Of a stretch of 64,000 bases of DNA, positions 27,431 to 38,765 are shown in pieces (position 1 is the first letter of the stretch; every line of letters starts with the position of its first letter). The notes beneath the pieces were generated by a model that searched no databases, was not told where the DNA came from, and saw only the letters and a program-made list of their open reading frames with translations. The position numbers and the translations under genes were made by a program. Source of the DNA: Thermoguttaceae bacterium (GTDB lineage: Bacteria; Planctomycetota; Planctomycetia; Pirellulales; Thermoguttaceae); NCBI GenBank assembly GCA_017441605.1, contig JAFRXD010000090.1:105948-169947 (forward strand), in the 5' to 3' direction.

Positions 27431-27589
27431 TGTTTTGTCTCCTCGAGTTTTTCTTGCGATTTCGGCGCGGAGCGAAACGCCCCGCGAACACATTATAGCG
27501 CAAAAACAAAACTATCGCAAATCGCGCGACGTTTTGAAACTTTAATTGGTCTCAAACGTCAAAGGAGCGTCTCTTAACGAGGATCGAGC

Positions 27590-27617
27590 TTGACAAAATT
27601 CCCAAAGAGACTACAAC
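27590..27617 (+). promoter_or_regulatory. Promoter of the Cys-rich / DUF1559 pair
   Basis: TTGACA and TACAAC are separated by 16 nt, 100 nt before the start codon at 27717. The -10 overlaps a small inverted repeat (CTAC...GTAG) that could be an operator. Confidence 0.45.
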
Positions 27618-27716
27618 TAGTAGAGCGAATGGATCCGAGTTTTTAACCCGCGTTCCATATTCCCGCGAGAGCGCTAAGCCTCTCGCTTTGTTCCCTTTTT
27701 AAGACACGGTTCGATT

Positions 27717-28214
27717 ATGTCAACGCAAGACAATGCCAACGCGCCGCTTAACGGTAAGCTCGGCGCGCCTCGCTTGCTTCGACGTCGCAAAGAACCGTTT
27801 CGTCGGCGGGGTTCTCGTCAATCGTCCGGTTTGGGGCGGCTGCGCTCTTGCGCGCCGTTTTTTCTCCTGATCTTCGCGATCGCGAATCTCGGCGCGAACG
27901 CGTTGCACCAACTGACGCCCTGTCGTTGCTTTGGGGCCGCCGTCGCTCTTTGTTGCGACGAGTCGGCTTGCGAGCATAGTCGCGATTGCCGCTCGACCTC
28001 CGTCGAGTCCGATTCTTGCGGTTGCGACGACGACTCGTTCGATTGCCCCATCTGCCGATTCTTTTCTTTGTGCCGCAACGTCGCCTTGACCTCCGCGCCT
28101 TGCGCGGAAGAGCGAGTCGTCGTTTGCGACTTCGCGACGTCGACTTCTATTCTCGTCGGTCGATTCGCTTCTTTCGCTAAAGGTCGCGCTCCTCCTCGAA
28201 CCCTCTCTCTCTAA
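27717..28214 (+). CDS. Small Cys-rich membrane protein
   Basis: The 165-residue protein has an Arg-rich N-terminus (RLLRRRKEPFRRRG), one membrane segment (FFLLIFAIANLGANALHQL, about 49-67) and then a domain with 13 Cys in about 75 residues, including CRC, LCC, CGC and CPIC. The positive-inside rule puts the Cys-rich part outside the cytoplasm. Such Cys-pair patterns are seen in metal-binding envelope proteins of the DUF2946 kind, but I cannot assign a family. The start is the first ATG of the frame and has no strong ribosome site. It lies 90 bp upstream of the His-rich DUF1559 gene, perhaps in the same transcript. Confidence 0.55.
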   Translation: MSTQDNANAPLNGKLGAPRLLRRRKEPFRRRGSRQSSGLGRLRSCAPFFLLIFAIANLGANALHQLTPCRCFGAAVALCCDESACEHSRDCRSTSVESDSCGCDDDSFDCPICRFFSLCRNVALTSAPCAEERVVVCDFATSTSILVGRFASFAKGRAPPRTLSL

Positions 28215-28262
28215 TATAGGTTCGTTTCTTTATCTTCTTTTTTGCCAACTCGCGCGAGCGAG

Positions 28263-28287
28263 CCGGGAGAGCCTTGTCTCTCGCCGG
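28263..28287 (+). other. Hairpin just before the DUF1559 ribosome site
   Basis: CCGGGAGAG pairs with CTCTCGCCGG (one bulged G). It ends 4-5 nt before the AAGGAT ribosome site of the gene starting at 28305 and could affect its translation. Confidence 0.4.
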
Positions 28288-28304
28288 AGCAAAAGGATTT
28301 TCTT

Positions 28305-29339
28305 ATGAACAACACCAACTCGAAACGTTCCGGACGACGGAACGCGGAGGAGCCGCGCGTTATGAAAAATAAAAACAATTCAAAAGCTTTTACGCTCGTC
28401 GAACTTCTCGTTGTTATCGCCATTATTGGAATTCTGATCGGACTTCTTCTCCCGGCCGTTCAAGCGGCGCGGGAGGCGGCGAGACGCATGGAATGTCTCA
28501 ATAACTTCAAGCAAATCGGAATCGCGCTTCACAACTACTGCGACGTTAACGGGACGCTTCCCGCGGCGTGGGAGGGTTACGCGAACGGAGGCAAGGTTCC
28601 GAGCGTCTTTGGGAATCCCGGGTGGGGATGGGCGGCGGCGATCCTTCCTTTTATGGAACAAACCCCGCTGTACTCCCAAATCAATCTTACCCAGTCGGTC
28701 GCGTCCCCGCAAAACCTTCAAAGTCGAGAACTTTTCCTCAAAGCGTTTCACTGTCCGTCGGAACCGAACGGAGAAAAATCGTTTAAACTCGAAGATTCGG
28801 GGCTGCTCGATCATCACCACGACGACCACGACGATCATGGCGATCACGACCACGACCATGAAGGGCTGGACGAAAAACTACTTGAAAGCGTCTTTGGAGC
28901 GTCGAACTATGTCGCCTGCATTGGGACGACCGACGTTCACGATTCGGAATTTATCGCCGAAAACGCGGACGACGCGGGCGCGACGCAATTCAAAGGAAAC
29001 GGCGCCTTTTATCACAATAGTTTTCTAGGATTTAGCGCGATAACCGACGGATTGAGCTCGACGATTTTCGCCGGCGAGCGCGCGGCGGGAAAGGAACACT
29101 TTTCCACTTGGGTCGGCATGCCCGCCGGCGACGGATGTTTTCCCGCGCTGGTTGTTGGGTCAAACCATGAAGGTTTCCGTAACGACGGTGAGGAGCACGG
29201 GTTTTCCAGTTGGCACAAAGGCGGCGCTAACTTCTTGTTTGGCGACGGTTCCGTTCGTTTTATTTCCGAAACCGTCGACGAAAAGGCGATACGAGCCATG
29301 TCGACCCGATCCGGAGGCGAGACTAACGCGACTCCGTAG
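28305..29339 (+). CDS. DUF1559 protein with pilin-type N-terminus and His/Asp-rich loop
   Basis: The 344-residue protein begins at the ATG at 28305 (AAGGAT upstream); a later ATG at codon 19 is an alternative. Residues about 25-60 are the class III prepilin signal and helix (FTLVELLVVIAIIGILIGLL then PAVQAAREAARRM). The central DUF1559 region includes WGWAAAILPFMEQTPLY. At about 168-188 there is a stretch with nine His alternating with Asp (HHHDDHDDHGDHDHDHE), which is not usual in DUF1559 proteins and looks like a metal-binding loop of the kind found in zinc-transport proteins. The C-terminus has the standard H-x9-DG motif (WHKGGANFLFGDGSVRF). DUF1559 proteins are planctomycete-typical, and usually many copies exist per genome. 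Role unknown; metal binding is inference. Confidence 0.88.
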   Translation: MNNTNSKRSGRRNAEEPRVMKNKNNSKAFTLVELLVVIAIIGILIGLLLPAVQAAREAARRMECLNNFKQIGIALHNYCDVNGTLPAAWEGYANGGKVPSVFGNPGWGWAAAILPFMEQTPLYSQINLTQSVASPQNLQSRELFLKAFHCPSEPNGEKSFKLEDSGLLDHHHDDHDDHGDHDHDHEGLDEKLLESVFGASNYVACIGTTDVHDSEFIAENADDAGATQFKGNGAFYHNSFLGFSAITDGLSSTIFAGERAAGKEHFSTWVGMPAGDGCFPALVVGSNHEGFRNDGEEHGFSSWHKGGANFLFGDGSVRFISETVDEKAIRAMSTRSGGETNATP

Positions 29340-29352
29340 CGCGAGCGACCTC

Positions 29353-29380
29353 TTGAGTTTCCTAGGAATCTCGCTAGAAT
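29353..29380 (+). promoter_or_regulatory. Promoter of the YkgJ-like gene
   Basis: TTGAGT and TAGAAT are separated by 16 nt; transcription would begin near 29387. Confidence 0.5.
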
Positions 29381-29390
29381 AAGCGCGAGG

Positions 29391-29425
29391 GCGACGGTTT
29401 GGAACGAGTCGAGCCGAACCGTCGC
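29391..29425 (+). other. Hairpin at the 5' end of the YkgJ-like transcript
   Basis: GCGACGGTTTGG pairs with CCGAACCGTCGC (12 bp, one G-U) around an 11-nt loop. It begins within a few nt of the expected transcript start and ends 13 nt before the ribosome site, without a T run, so it is a leader structure and not a terminator. Confidence 0.5.
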
Positions 29426-29450
29426 TTGCATTAACGAGAGGAGCGTTGCG

Positions 29451-29876
29451 TTGGAAAAGCGAGATCCGTGGTACGCCGACGGTCTAAAGTTCGCGTGCCG
29501 TCAGTGCGGAGGTTGCTGTGGCGGAGCCCCCGGCTTCGTCTGGGTTACGAACGAAGAAATCAAAGCGATGGCGAAGGAAATGGGGCTGACCGTCGCGGCG
29601 TTCGAGGCGGCGTTCGTTCGCTTGATCCGCCCGGGCAAGAAGAGCCTCAACGAGCGCGAAGACGGCGATTGCGTCCTGCTCAACGAACAAACCCGGCGCT
29701 GCGTCCTCTATGAGTCGCGACCGACCCAGTGCCGAACTTGGCCCTTTTGGGATCAGAATCTCACCTCGGAGAAGCGCTGGAAAAACGTCGCGAAATCGTG
29801 CCCCGGGTGCGATCGACCCGACGGAAGGCTTTATTCTCTCGAAGAAATCGAGAAACAAAAAAACGAGAGGTTCTAA
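29451..29876 (+). CDS. YkgJ-family zinc/iron-chelating Cys-cluster protein
   Basis: The 141-residue protein starts at TTG (29451) with AGAGGAG about 5-7 nt upstream. The Cys cluster is CRQCGGCCGG at about 16-25, then DCVLL (Cys at about 66), RCVLYESRPTQCRTWPF (about 75-91) and SCPGC (about 113-117). These residues chelate a metal in the YkgJ/UPF0153 family. The protein is cytosolic; its role is not established. It has its own promoter and leader hairpin. A hairpin plus TTTTT at 29893-29920 may end the transcript. Confidence 0.85.
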   Translation: MEKRDPWYADGLKFACRQCGGCCGGAPGFVWVTNEEIKAMAKEMGLTVAAFEAAFVRLIRPGKKSLNEREDGDCVLLNEQTRRCVLYESRPTQCRTWPFWDQNLTSEKRWKNVAKSCPGCDRPDGRLYSLEEIEKQKNERF

Positions 29877-29892
29877 ACGAGCCTCTTCTCGG

Positions 29893-29920
29893 CGCGCCTC
29901 CGCGGCGCGTCGAGCTTTTT
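29893..29920 (+). terminator. Possible terminator of the YkgJ-like gene
   Basis: CGCGCC and GGCGCG form a 6-bp stem with a 5-nt loop; TTTTT follows after a 6-nt gap, so termination would be imperfect. Confidence 0.4.
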
Positions 29921-30089
29921 CGGACGGCGCCTTGGCAATAATCTTGGCGACGGAAAACGAGCGCTCAAATTTTCCCTCGCGACGAGGTCGAACTAGAAAT
30001 CCCTCGGTTCGGCGCTCGGCGAGTCTCTAATCGTTCCCAAATCTCGCCTCTTATGAATCTTTGATACGCGATCGAGAGGTTCCGATCGA

Positions 30090-30117
30090 TTGACTTTCTT
30101 TGCAAAAATGATATAGT
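30090..30117 (+). promoter_or_regulatory. Promoter of the DNA methyltransferase gene
   Basis: TTGACT and TATAGT are separated by 16 nt, giving a leader of about 80 nt. Confidence 0.6.
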
Positions 30118-30204
30118 TTATCTAGTTAGAACGGTCGAATCAAAAGAAGAGGCGCTCGCGACGCCTATAAACCGCCAACGGTAAACGACCTAGAAAGAAC
30201 CTCT

Positions 30205-31089
30205 ATGAAAGTTGTCGATCTATTCGCCGGTTGCGGAGGATTGTCTCTCGGATTTCAAAACGCGGGTTTTGAAATCGCGGCGGCTTTTGAAAACTGGGAA
30301 GCCGCCGTCAAATGTTACCAAGCCAACTTCGATCATCCGGTCGTTCGCGCGGACCTCTCGGACGTTCCCGGAGTCGTCGCGATCATTCGCGAGCTCGAGC
30401 CGGACGTGATCGTCGGCGGACCTCCTTGTCAAGATTTTTCTTGCGCGGGCAAGAGGATCGAGGCGAGTCGCGCGAATTTAACAAAAAGTTTCGCCCAAAT
30501 CGTCGCCGAGATTCGCCCGGGGCGCTTTGTGATGGAAAACGTCGAACAGGCGCGAAAAAGTCGTTCCTACGCGAGCGCGCGAACAATCTTCAAACGCGCG
30601 GGGTACGGGTTGACCGAGCTTGTTCTCGACGCGAGTCGCTGCGGGGCGCCCCAAAAGCGCAAACGGTTCATCTGTTTCGGAAAACTGGGAGAAAGAGACG
30701 ATTTCGCCCGCGAGGCGTTCGAGTCGCGATTTTCCGAAAAGCCGACCACGCTTCGCGACTACTTCGGCGATCGGCTCGGATTCGAGTTTTATTATCGCCA
30801 TCCGAGAAATTATAATCGGCGAGGGATTTTCTCGATCGACGAGCCCGCCCCCACGATGCGCGGCGTCAATCGTCCTCTCCCCAAAGGGTACAAGGGAAGC
30901 GCCAACGACCCCTGCCCCGTCTCCCCAGATCTCCACGTCTTGACGTCTCGCGAGCGGAGCTTGATCCAAACGTTTCCGGAAGATTTCAAATGGGTCGGCA
31001 CGAAGACGGAAGTCGAGCAAATGATCGGAAACGCCGTTCCGGTCAAACTCGGTCAATTCGTCGCGGAGACGGTAAAAATCGTTCGTTAA
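30205..31089 (+). CDS. DNA (cytosine-5-)-methyltransferase, orphan
   Basis: The 294-residue protein has the C5-methyltransferase motifs in order: I (DLFAGCGGLSLGF, 5-17), IV (GGPPCQDFS with catalytic Cys75), VI (MENV, 110-113), VIII (QKRKRF, 150-155), IX (LTSRERSLIQTFPEDF, about 247-262) and X (GNAVPVKLGQF, about 276-286). It methylates C5 of cytosine in duplex DNA using S-adenosylmethionine. The recognition region between motifs VIII and IX is only about 90 residues, so the target is probably short. No restriction endonuclease, vsr or helicase gene is adjacent, so it looks like an orphan regulatory or protective enzyme. A strong bidirectional terminator separates it from tig. Confidence 0.93.
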   Translation: MKVVDLFAGCGGLSLGFQNAGFEIAAAFENWEAAVKCYQANFDHPVVRADLSDVPGVVAIIRELEPDVIVGGPPCQDFSCAGKRIEASRANLTKSFAQIVAEIRPGRFVMENVEQARKSRSYASARTIFKRAGYGLTELVLDASRCGAPQKRKRFICFGKLGERDDFAREAFESRFSEKPTTLRDYFGDRLGFEFYYRHPRNYNRRGIFSIDEPAPTMRGVNRPLPKGYKGSANDPCPVSPDLHVLTSRERSLIQTFPEDFKWVGTKTEVEQMIGNAVPVKLGQFVAETVKIVR

Positions 31090-31126
31090 CCGCGGCCCCT
31101 CGCTCGAAAACCGAGTCCTAAAAAAC

Positions 31127-31166
31127 AACCCCGGCGGTCGCTCGAATCCGAACGACCGCCGGGGTT
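31127..31166. terminator. Bidirectional rho-independent terminator
   Basis: AACCCCGGCGGTCG and CGACCGCCGGGGTT form a perfect 14-bp stem with a 12-nt loop, flanked by A-rich sequence on the left and TTTATT on the right. It serves both the methyltransferase and the convergent trigger-factor gene. Confidence 0.9.
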
Positions 31167-31210
31167 TATTCGTTGCGCGCCGACGATTGTATCGGCGCTC
31201 GAGTCTAAGC

Positions 31211-32689
31211 TCACGCCTTGGCTTGCGCGGCGGCGCGAGCGGCCTCTTTGGCCTCTTCTTCCGTAACTTCCGGAATCTCGCTCTGTTCCGGAGCGCCCGC
31301 GGCGCGGTCGACCGCCTCTTCGTTGAGTTCTTCCATAACGTAGGGAACTTCGACGAATTCGGCCGATTCCATAATCATATTGATGACTTTGCGCTCGATA
31401 ATCTGATTGCGCAACGCGTCTTCGCTACCGTTCTTTTCGATTTGCGCGCGAACGCGACGAGGCGACTCCCCGGCTTGCGCGGCGATGAGCAGAATTTCCG
31501 CTTCGTAATCGTTTTGTTCCGCTTGAATGTTTTCGCTTTCGGCAATCGCTTCGAGAATGAAGTGCTCTTTGAGGGCTTGAGCGGTGACCGCCGCGCTGTT
31601 TTGACGAATCAGATTCATTTCGCGAATGATTTGCTGATCCGAGAACCCGCTTCGGCGGAGTTCGAGAACCGCGCGCTGCAGTTCGCGATCGGCTTGGCTG
31701 CGAAGAAGTCGCGGCGGAAGCTCCCAGTTCGCGTCGACCGTGAGCTGAGAGGCGATTTGACGGCGAGCGCGGCTCTGTTGCTCGTGCTCCAATTGGCGCT
31801 CGAGCGTCTCGAGAACCATATCGCGGAAATCGCCGACGTTTTCAAAGCCGCCGAACTGTTGAATGAAGTCTTCGTCGACTTCGGGAACGATCAACTTCTT
31901 GACCGCCGCGATCTCGAAGGTCGCGTTGATCTCTTTGCCGCGGAGATTCTCGTCGACCGCGTCTTGCGAGAGGGTCAAGTTCGTCTTGCGAACGTCGCCC
32001 GGTTGGGCTCCCGCCATGAGCTTGTCGAAGTCGGAAATCGAGCAGTCGTGGAACGTTAGGGTCGGACGAATGCGAATCGTTTCCGCCGCCGCTTGCGACA
32101 GCACTTTCCCGTCGAGCTCGAAGGTCAGTTTCGAGACGATATAGTCGCCAGTCTCCGCCGGAGCGCCCTTGTCTTCGAGGCTGCCGTAGTTCGTCTGGAT
32201 GCGCTTAATGGCCGCGTCAACGTCCTCGGAAGAAAATTCGCGAACCGGCTTCTCGAGTTTGAGCCCTTTCCAGTTCGGAATATCGAAGGTCGGGCGAACT
32301 TCGACGTCGTATTCGAAAATGAAGGGACCTTCTTCCGGAACCACGACCGCCGCGACGTCGAAATTCGGCTCGCTAATCGGGGTCATCGATTGGTCTTCGG
32401 AGGCTTGCACGAGCGCGTCTTGGAGAAGAGCCGCCTTAACGCGCTCTTTGACCTCGTTGCGGAACCGTTTCTCGATCAGCTTGCGAGGCGCTTTTCCCGC
32501 GCGGAAACCCGGGATCGCCGCGTTCTCTTGAAGATCGTCGTACTCGCGATCGAAGTAGCGATCGACGTCCTCGCGGGAAATCTCGATTTTGACGTGGCGC
32601 TCGCAGGAGCTCTTTTCCTCCACGTCGACTTTAAGATTCATCTTTTGGATTTCTTCGTTTTCGGGAGCGGCGTCAAATTCAGTTGCCAT
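31211..32689 (-). CDS. tig: Trigger factor, ribosome-associated chaperone and peptidyl-prolyl isomerase
   Basis: The 492-residue protein starts at the ATG at 32689 with GAGGACGAG upstream; a slightly longer start at 32710 lacks such a site. The ribosome-binding domain holds the signature GFRAGKAPRKLIEKRF (about 62-77; FRxGxxP). A PPIase (FKBP-like) domain follows at about 155-240 (GDYIVSKLTFELDG), then the helical C-terminal chaperone domain. An N-terminal 20-residue acidic extension and an Ala/Glu-rich C-terminal tail (about 455-492) are longer than in E. coli (432 residues). It binds nascent chains at the ribosome exit. No clpP or clpX follows, unlike in many bacteria. Confidence 0.93.
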   Translation of the reverse strand: MATEFDAAPENEEIQKMNLKVDVEEKSSCERHVKIEISREDVDRYFDREYDDLQENAAIPGFRAGKAPRKLIEKRFRNEVKERVKAALLQDALVQASEDQSMTPISEPNFDVAAVVVPEEGPFIFEYDVEVRPTFDIPNWKGLKLEKPVREFSSEDVDAAIKRIQTNYGSLEDKGAPAETGDYIVSKLTFELDGKVLSQAAAETIRIRPTLTFHDCSISDFDKLMAGAQPGDVRKTNLTLSQDAVDENLRGKEINATFEIAAVKKLIVPEVDEDFIQQFGGFENVGDFRDMVLETLERQLEHEQQSRARRQIASQLTVDANWELPPRLLRSQADRELQRAVLELRRSGFSDQQIIREMNLIRQNSAAVTAQALKEHFILEAIAESENIQAEQNDYEAEILLIAAQAGESPRRVRAQIEKNGSEDALRNQIIERKVINMIMESAEFVEVPYVMEELNEEAVDRAAGAPEQSEIPEVTEEEAKEAARAAAQAKA

Positions 32690-33023
32690 TTGTTCTCGTC
32701 CTCTATTCAAAATGTAAAAATTGGCGAAGACCCTCTCGTCCGTCGAGAGCCTCGACGATTCGCGATTTCTCGTCTCGTTCGCTCTTCGCCTTAGAAGGCG
32801 AAAAAAGAAAAAGACTTGAAAACGCGAGGCGCTTCCAAGTCTGGAGATACAATTTACGGTGAAGCCGTTGGCGCGAATTCGCGCCCGAAAAACACAGGCG
32901 CGCCGAATTCTTTAAGAAAAGAGGCAAAGCCAAATGTTCCGGAACAAGCTGCTTCAAACGAAACCCATGCCCAAAACTGGAGGAACCTCCAAATATCCGC
33001 CTCTCCTAAGAGAGAGAGCTAAG
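32690..33023. other. Intergenic region between tig and the tRNA-Gly pair
   Basis: The 334-bp gap holds the tig leader, a TTCGCCTT/AAGGCGAA palindrome at 32785-32802, a 16-bp perfect palindrome at 32870-32885 and a GGAGG/CCTCC hairpin near 32980 that may help end the tRNA transcript. No convincing promoter for tig was found by eye and no coding frame looks real. Confidence 0.5.
32870..32885. other. Perfect 16-bp palindrome upstream of tig
   Basis: GGCGCGAATTCGCGCC is fully self-complementary with no loop, which fits a protein-binding site better than an RNA hairpin. Confidence 0.5.
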
Positions 33024-33096
33024 AGCGGGCGAAGGGGTTCGAACCCTCGACAACGACATTGGCAACGTCGTGCTCTGCCAACTGAGCTACGCCCGC
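33024..33096 (-). tRNA. tRNA-Gly (anticodon GCC), copy 2 in transcription order
   Basis: The minus strand folds as a 73-nt tRNA: acceptor GCGGGCG with CGCCCGC, discriminator U, D arm AGCTCAGTTGGCAGAGC, anticodon loop TTGCCAA (GCC) and T arm ending GGGTTCGAACCC. CCA is not encoded. Confidence 0.95.
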
Positions 33097-33136
33097 AAAA
33101 ATTCAAATATCGTCTCCTCCCGAAGAAAGAGCTAAG

Positions 33137-33209
33137 AGCGGGCGAAGGGGTTCGAACCCTCGACAACGACATTGGCAACGTCGTGCTCTGCCAACTGAGC
33201 TACGCCCGC
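33137..33209 (-). tRNA. tRNA-Gly (anticodon GCC), copy 1 in transcription order
   Basis: Identical over 73 nt to the copy 113 bp away. The short flank before the 3' end (AGAGCTAAGA on the plus strand) is repeated as well. Confidence 0.95.
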
Positions 33210-33253
33210 AATTTCGGCGCCGTCGCCGGGCGAACCCGAACGACAACGCTCGA

Positions 33254-33281
33254 ATTATAACTAACGCGGGAACGCGGTCAA
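33254..33281 (-). promoter_or_regulatory. Promoter of the tRNA-Gly pair
   Basis: On the minus strand TTGACC and a perfect TATAAT are separated by 16 nt; the first tRNA begins 45 nt after the -10 box. Confidence 0.75.
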
Positions 33282-33412
33282 GGGGGTTTTTCCAAATTTC
33301 AAACAAATAGAGAGCCTCCGTCCTAAAAAACAAAAACGGTTCGAGTTTTTTGGCGGGGCGTTCGCGGCGATGAAAAAAAAATAAACTTTTTCCAAAGGAA
33401 TCGCGTCGGCGC

Positions 33413-33441
33413 TTGATTTTTCCTCCAAAGACGACTATATT
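33413..33441 (+). promoter_or_regulatory. Promoter of the FHA-domain gene
   Basis: TTGATT and TATATT are separated by 17 nt; the leader is about 100 nt. Confidence 0.55.
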
Positions 33442-33544
33442 CTAAAGACGGGGGCGCGGTCGTCGCGGTTGACGGTTCGCCGCGTCCCGACGCCGAGGGG
33501 ATTTGACGCGCTTCGGCGCGACGTTCGACCGTTAGGATATTCCG

Positions 33545-34102
33545 ATGGAAATTAAGCTGACCATTTTAAGCGACGACAAGGAATACTTCTCGCGCAAAGT
33601 TAGCCTGCCGTGCACGATCGGGCGCGGTCGGCAGTGCGGAGTGGCGATTCTGCACCCCGTCGTCAGTCGACAACACTGCGAGATCTACGAGAAAGACGGC
33701 GCCGTCTACGTGCGCGATCTAGGCTCGCTCAACGGCACAATCTTTAGAGGAACGCGCGTTGACAGGGGTGTCCGCGTGCCCTACGGCGCCGAGTTCTCCA
33801 TCGGGCGGCTCTTCTTTAAAATCGATTCCGCGGAAGATCCCCCGGTCGGAGAGGAAACGCCCTATGGTGAATCCTCCGCGTTCGCTCGATCCTCCGACGA
33901 GTTCAGAGAAGACTTTGATCGCGTCGTCGACAACACCCTCGACAAAGTCTTCTCGAGCGAAAAGCCCGATCGGCGCGGCCCGGACGACGACGAGGATCCG
34001 TTCGGCGCCCCGAGCGGCGACGACCCGATTCGCGAAAACGAACCGTTCAGTCTAACCGATCTGGCTCCCGAAGAGGAAGACTACGACCGAAGCGACTTCT
34101 AA
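33545..34102 (+). CDS. FHA-domain protein with acidic C-terminal tail
   Basis: The 185-residue protein has a forkhead-associated domain at about 5-95: IGRGRQCGVAI (about 26-36), SRQHCEI (about 42-48), DLGSLNGTIFRG (about 58-69) and a final strand FSIGRLFFKI. These residues bind phosphothreonine peptides. The last 90 residues are acidic and probably disordered (for example DDDEDPFGAPSGDD) and could themselves be a phosphorylation target. No Ser/Thr kinase is adjacent. The ATG has AGGAT 6 nt upstream. A terminator follows. Confidence 0.9.
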   Translation: MEIKLTILSDDKEYFSRKVSLPCTIGRGRQCGVAILHPVVSRQHCEIYEKDGAVYVRDLGSLNGTIFRGTRVDRGVRVPYGAEFSIGRLFFKIDSAEDPPVGEETPYGESSAFARSSDEFREDFDRVVDNTLDKVFSSEKPDRRGPDDDEDPFGAPSGDDPIRENEPFSLTDLAPEEEDYDRSDF

Positions 34103-38029
<3,927 letters not shown>

Positions 38030-38055
38030 ACTTCCGATCGTCTCGCGATAATAAA

Positions 38056-38090
38056 AACGGCGCGTTTCGCGGAAAGCGATTCGCGCCGTT
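38056..38090. terminator. Bidirectional terminator between beta-galactosidase and macro-domain genes
   Basis: AACGGCGCG pairs with CGCGCCGTT (9 bp, 17-nt loop). A-rich sequence to the left gives a T run for minus-strand transcripts; CTCTATTTCT follows on the plus strand. Confidence 0.75.
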
Positions 38091-38115
38091 CTCTATTTCT
38101 AACCCGCGACGTAAA

Positions 38116-38679
38116 TTAAAGTTGCTTGCGCAACTCCAGCTTCGGTCTCGTTTCCTCGAACAAACCGACCGTGGCGAACGCGGCTTCGTAGGCTTGGGCG
38201 GTCGGAACGTCGAAACATACCATCGTAACGCGCTCGACCGCGCCCCCTTGCATCTTGTAGACCAGCAGCGTCTTGGCGACCACGAGCGCCGCGCGATCCA
38301 GCGGAAAATGGAAGATCCCCGTCGATATCGACGGAAACGCGATCGTCTTAACTCCGTGCCCCTCGGCGACTTTAAGCGAGCTCAAATAGGACGAAGCCAA
38401 AAGCGCGTCGCAGCGTTCCGCCTTCGCTTTGGAGAATCGAGGGCCGGGGGTGTGAATAATATAGCGCGTCGTCGTCATATCGAAGGCCGGGGTGATCTTC
38501 GCCATTCCCGTCTCGCAACCGTTCAGGGTTCGGCAGTACTCCCGCAAGCGAGGACCGGCGGCGCGATGTATCGCCCCGTCGACCCCTCCCCGACCTTGAA
38601 GCAACGTGTTGGCGGCGTTCACGATCGCGTCGGCTTTGAACGTCGTAATGTCCGCGGTTACAATATCGAAAATCGGCAT
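38116..38679 (-). CDS. Macro-domain protein (ADP-ribosyl / O-acetyl-ADP-ribose hydrolase type)
   Basis: The 187-residue protein is a single macro domain. It has DIVTADITTFKADAIVNAANTLLQGRGGVDGAIHRAAG at about 5-42, with the NAAN and GGGVD-like (GRGGVD) ligand loops, and AFPSISTGIFHFP at about 113-125 for the second loop. The order and length match the YmdB type, which removes ADP-ribose or acetyl groups. AGGAAAGG lies upstream of the start. It follows araA by 86 bp, with a terminator-like hairpin between, so it may be expressed only by read-through or from its own weak promoter. No link to arabinose metabolism is known. Confidence 0.9.
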   Translation of the reverse strand: MPIFDIVTADITTFKADAIVNAANTLLQGRGGVDGAIHRAAGPRLREYCRTLNGCETGMAKITPAFDMTTTRYIIHTPGPRFSKAKAERCDALLASSYLSSLKVAEGHGVKTIAFPSISTGIFHFPLDRAALVVAKTLLVYKMQGGAVERVTMVCFDVPTAQAYEAAFATVGLFEETRPKLELRKQL

Positions 38680-38700
38680 GGTCGAATTCCTTTCCTAGCG

Positions 38701-38744
38701 ATAAAAAGAGGCGCGCGACCGGTTCCCAAACGCCGAGCGCGCGC
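38701..38744 (-). terminator. Possible terminator after araA
   Basis: On the minus strand GCGCGC arms enclose a loop with a CGG/CCG inner stem and are followed by CTCTTTTTAT. Confidence 0.5.
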
Positions 38745-38765
38745 TTTAAAGAAACGAGCGAGCGG

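Larger units (their letters stand above)
29877..30204. other. Intergenic region: terminator-like hairpin and methyltransferase promoter
   Basis: The 328-bp gap holds a CGCGCC/GGCGCG hairpin with T run near its left end and the TTGACT/TATAGT promoter at 30090-30117. I see no coding frame that looks real between them. Confidence 0.5.
33210..33544. other. Divergent intergenic region, tRNA-Gly and FHA gene
   Basis: The 335-bp gap holds two facing-away promoters (33254-33281 minus, 33413-33441 plus). The middle is A+T-rich with no coding frame. Confidence 0.6.

Noticed and set aside
30205..31089. Restriction-modification system around the methyltransferase
   Set aside because: The neighbours are a YkgJ-like gene and trigger factor; no endonuclease frame is present on either side.
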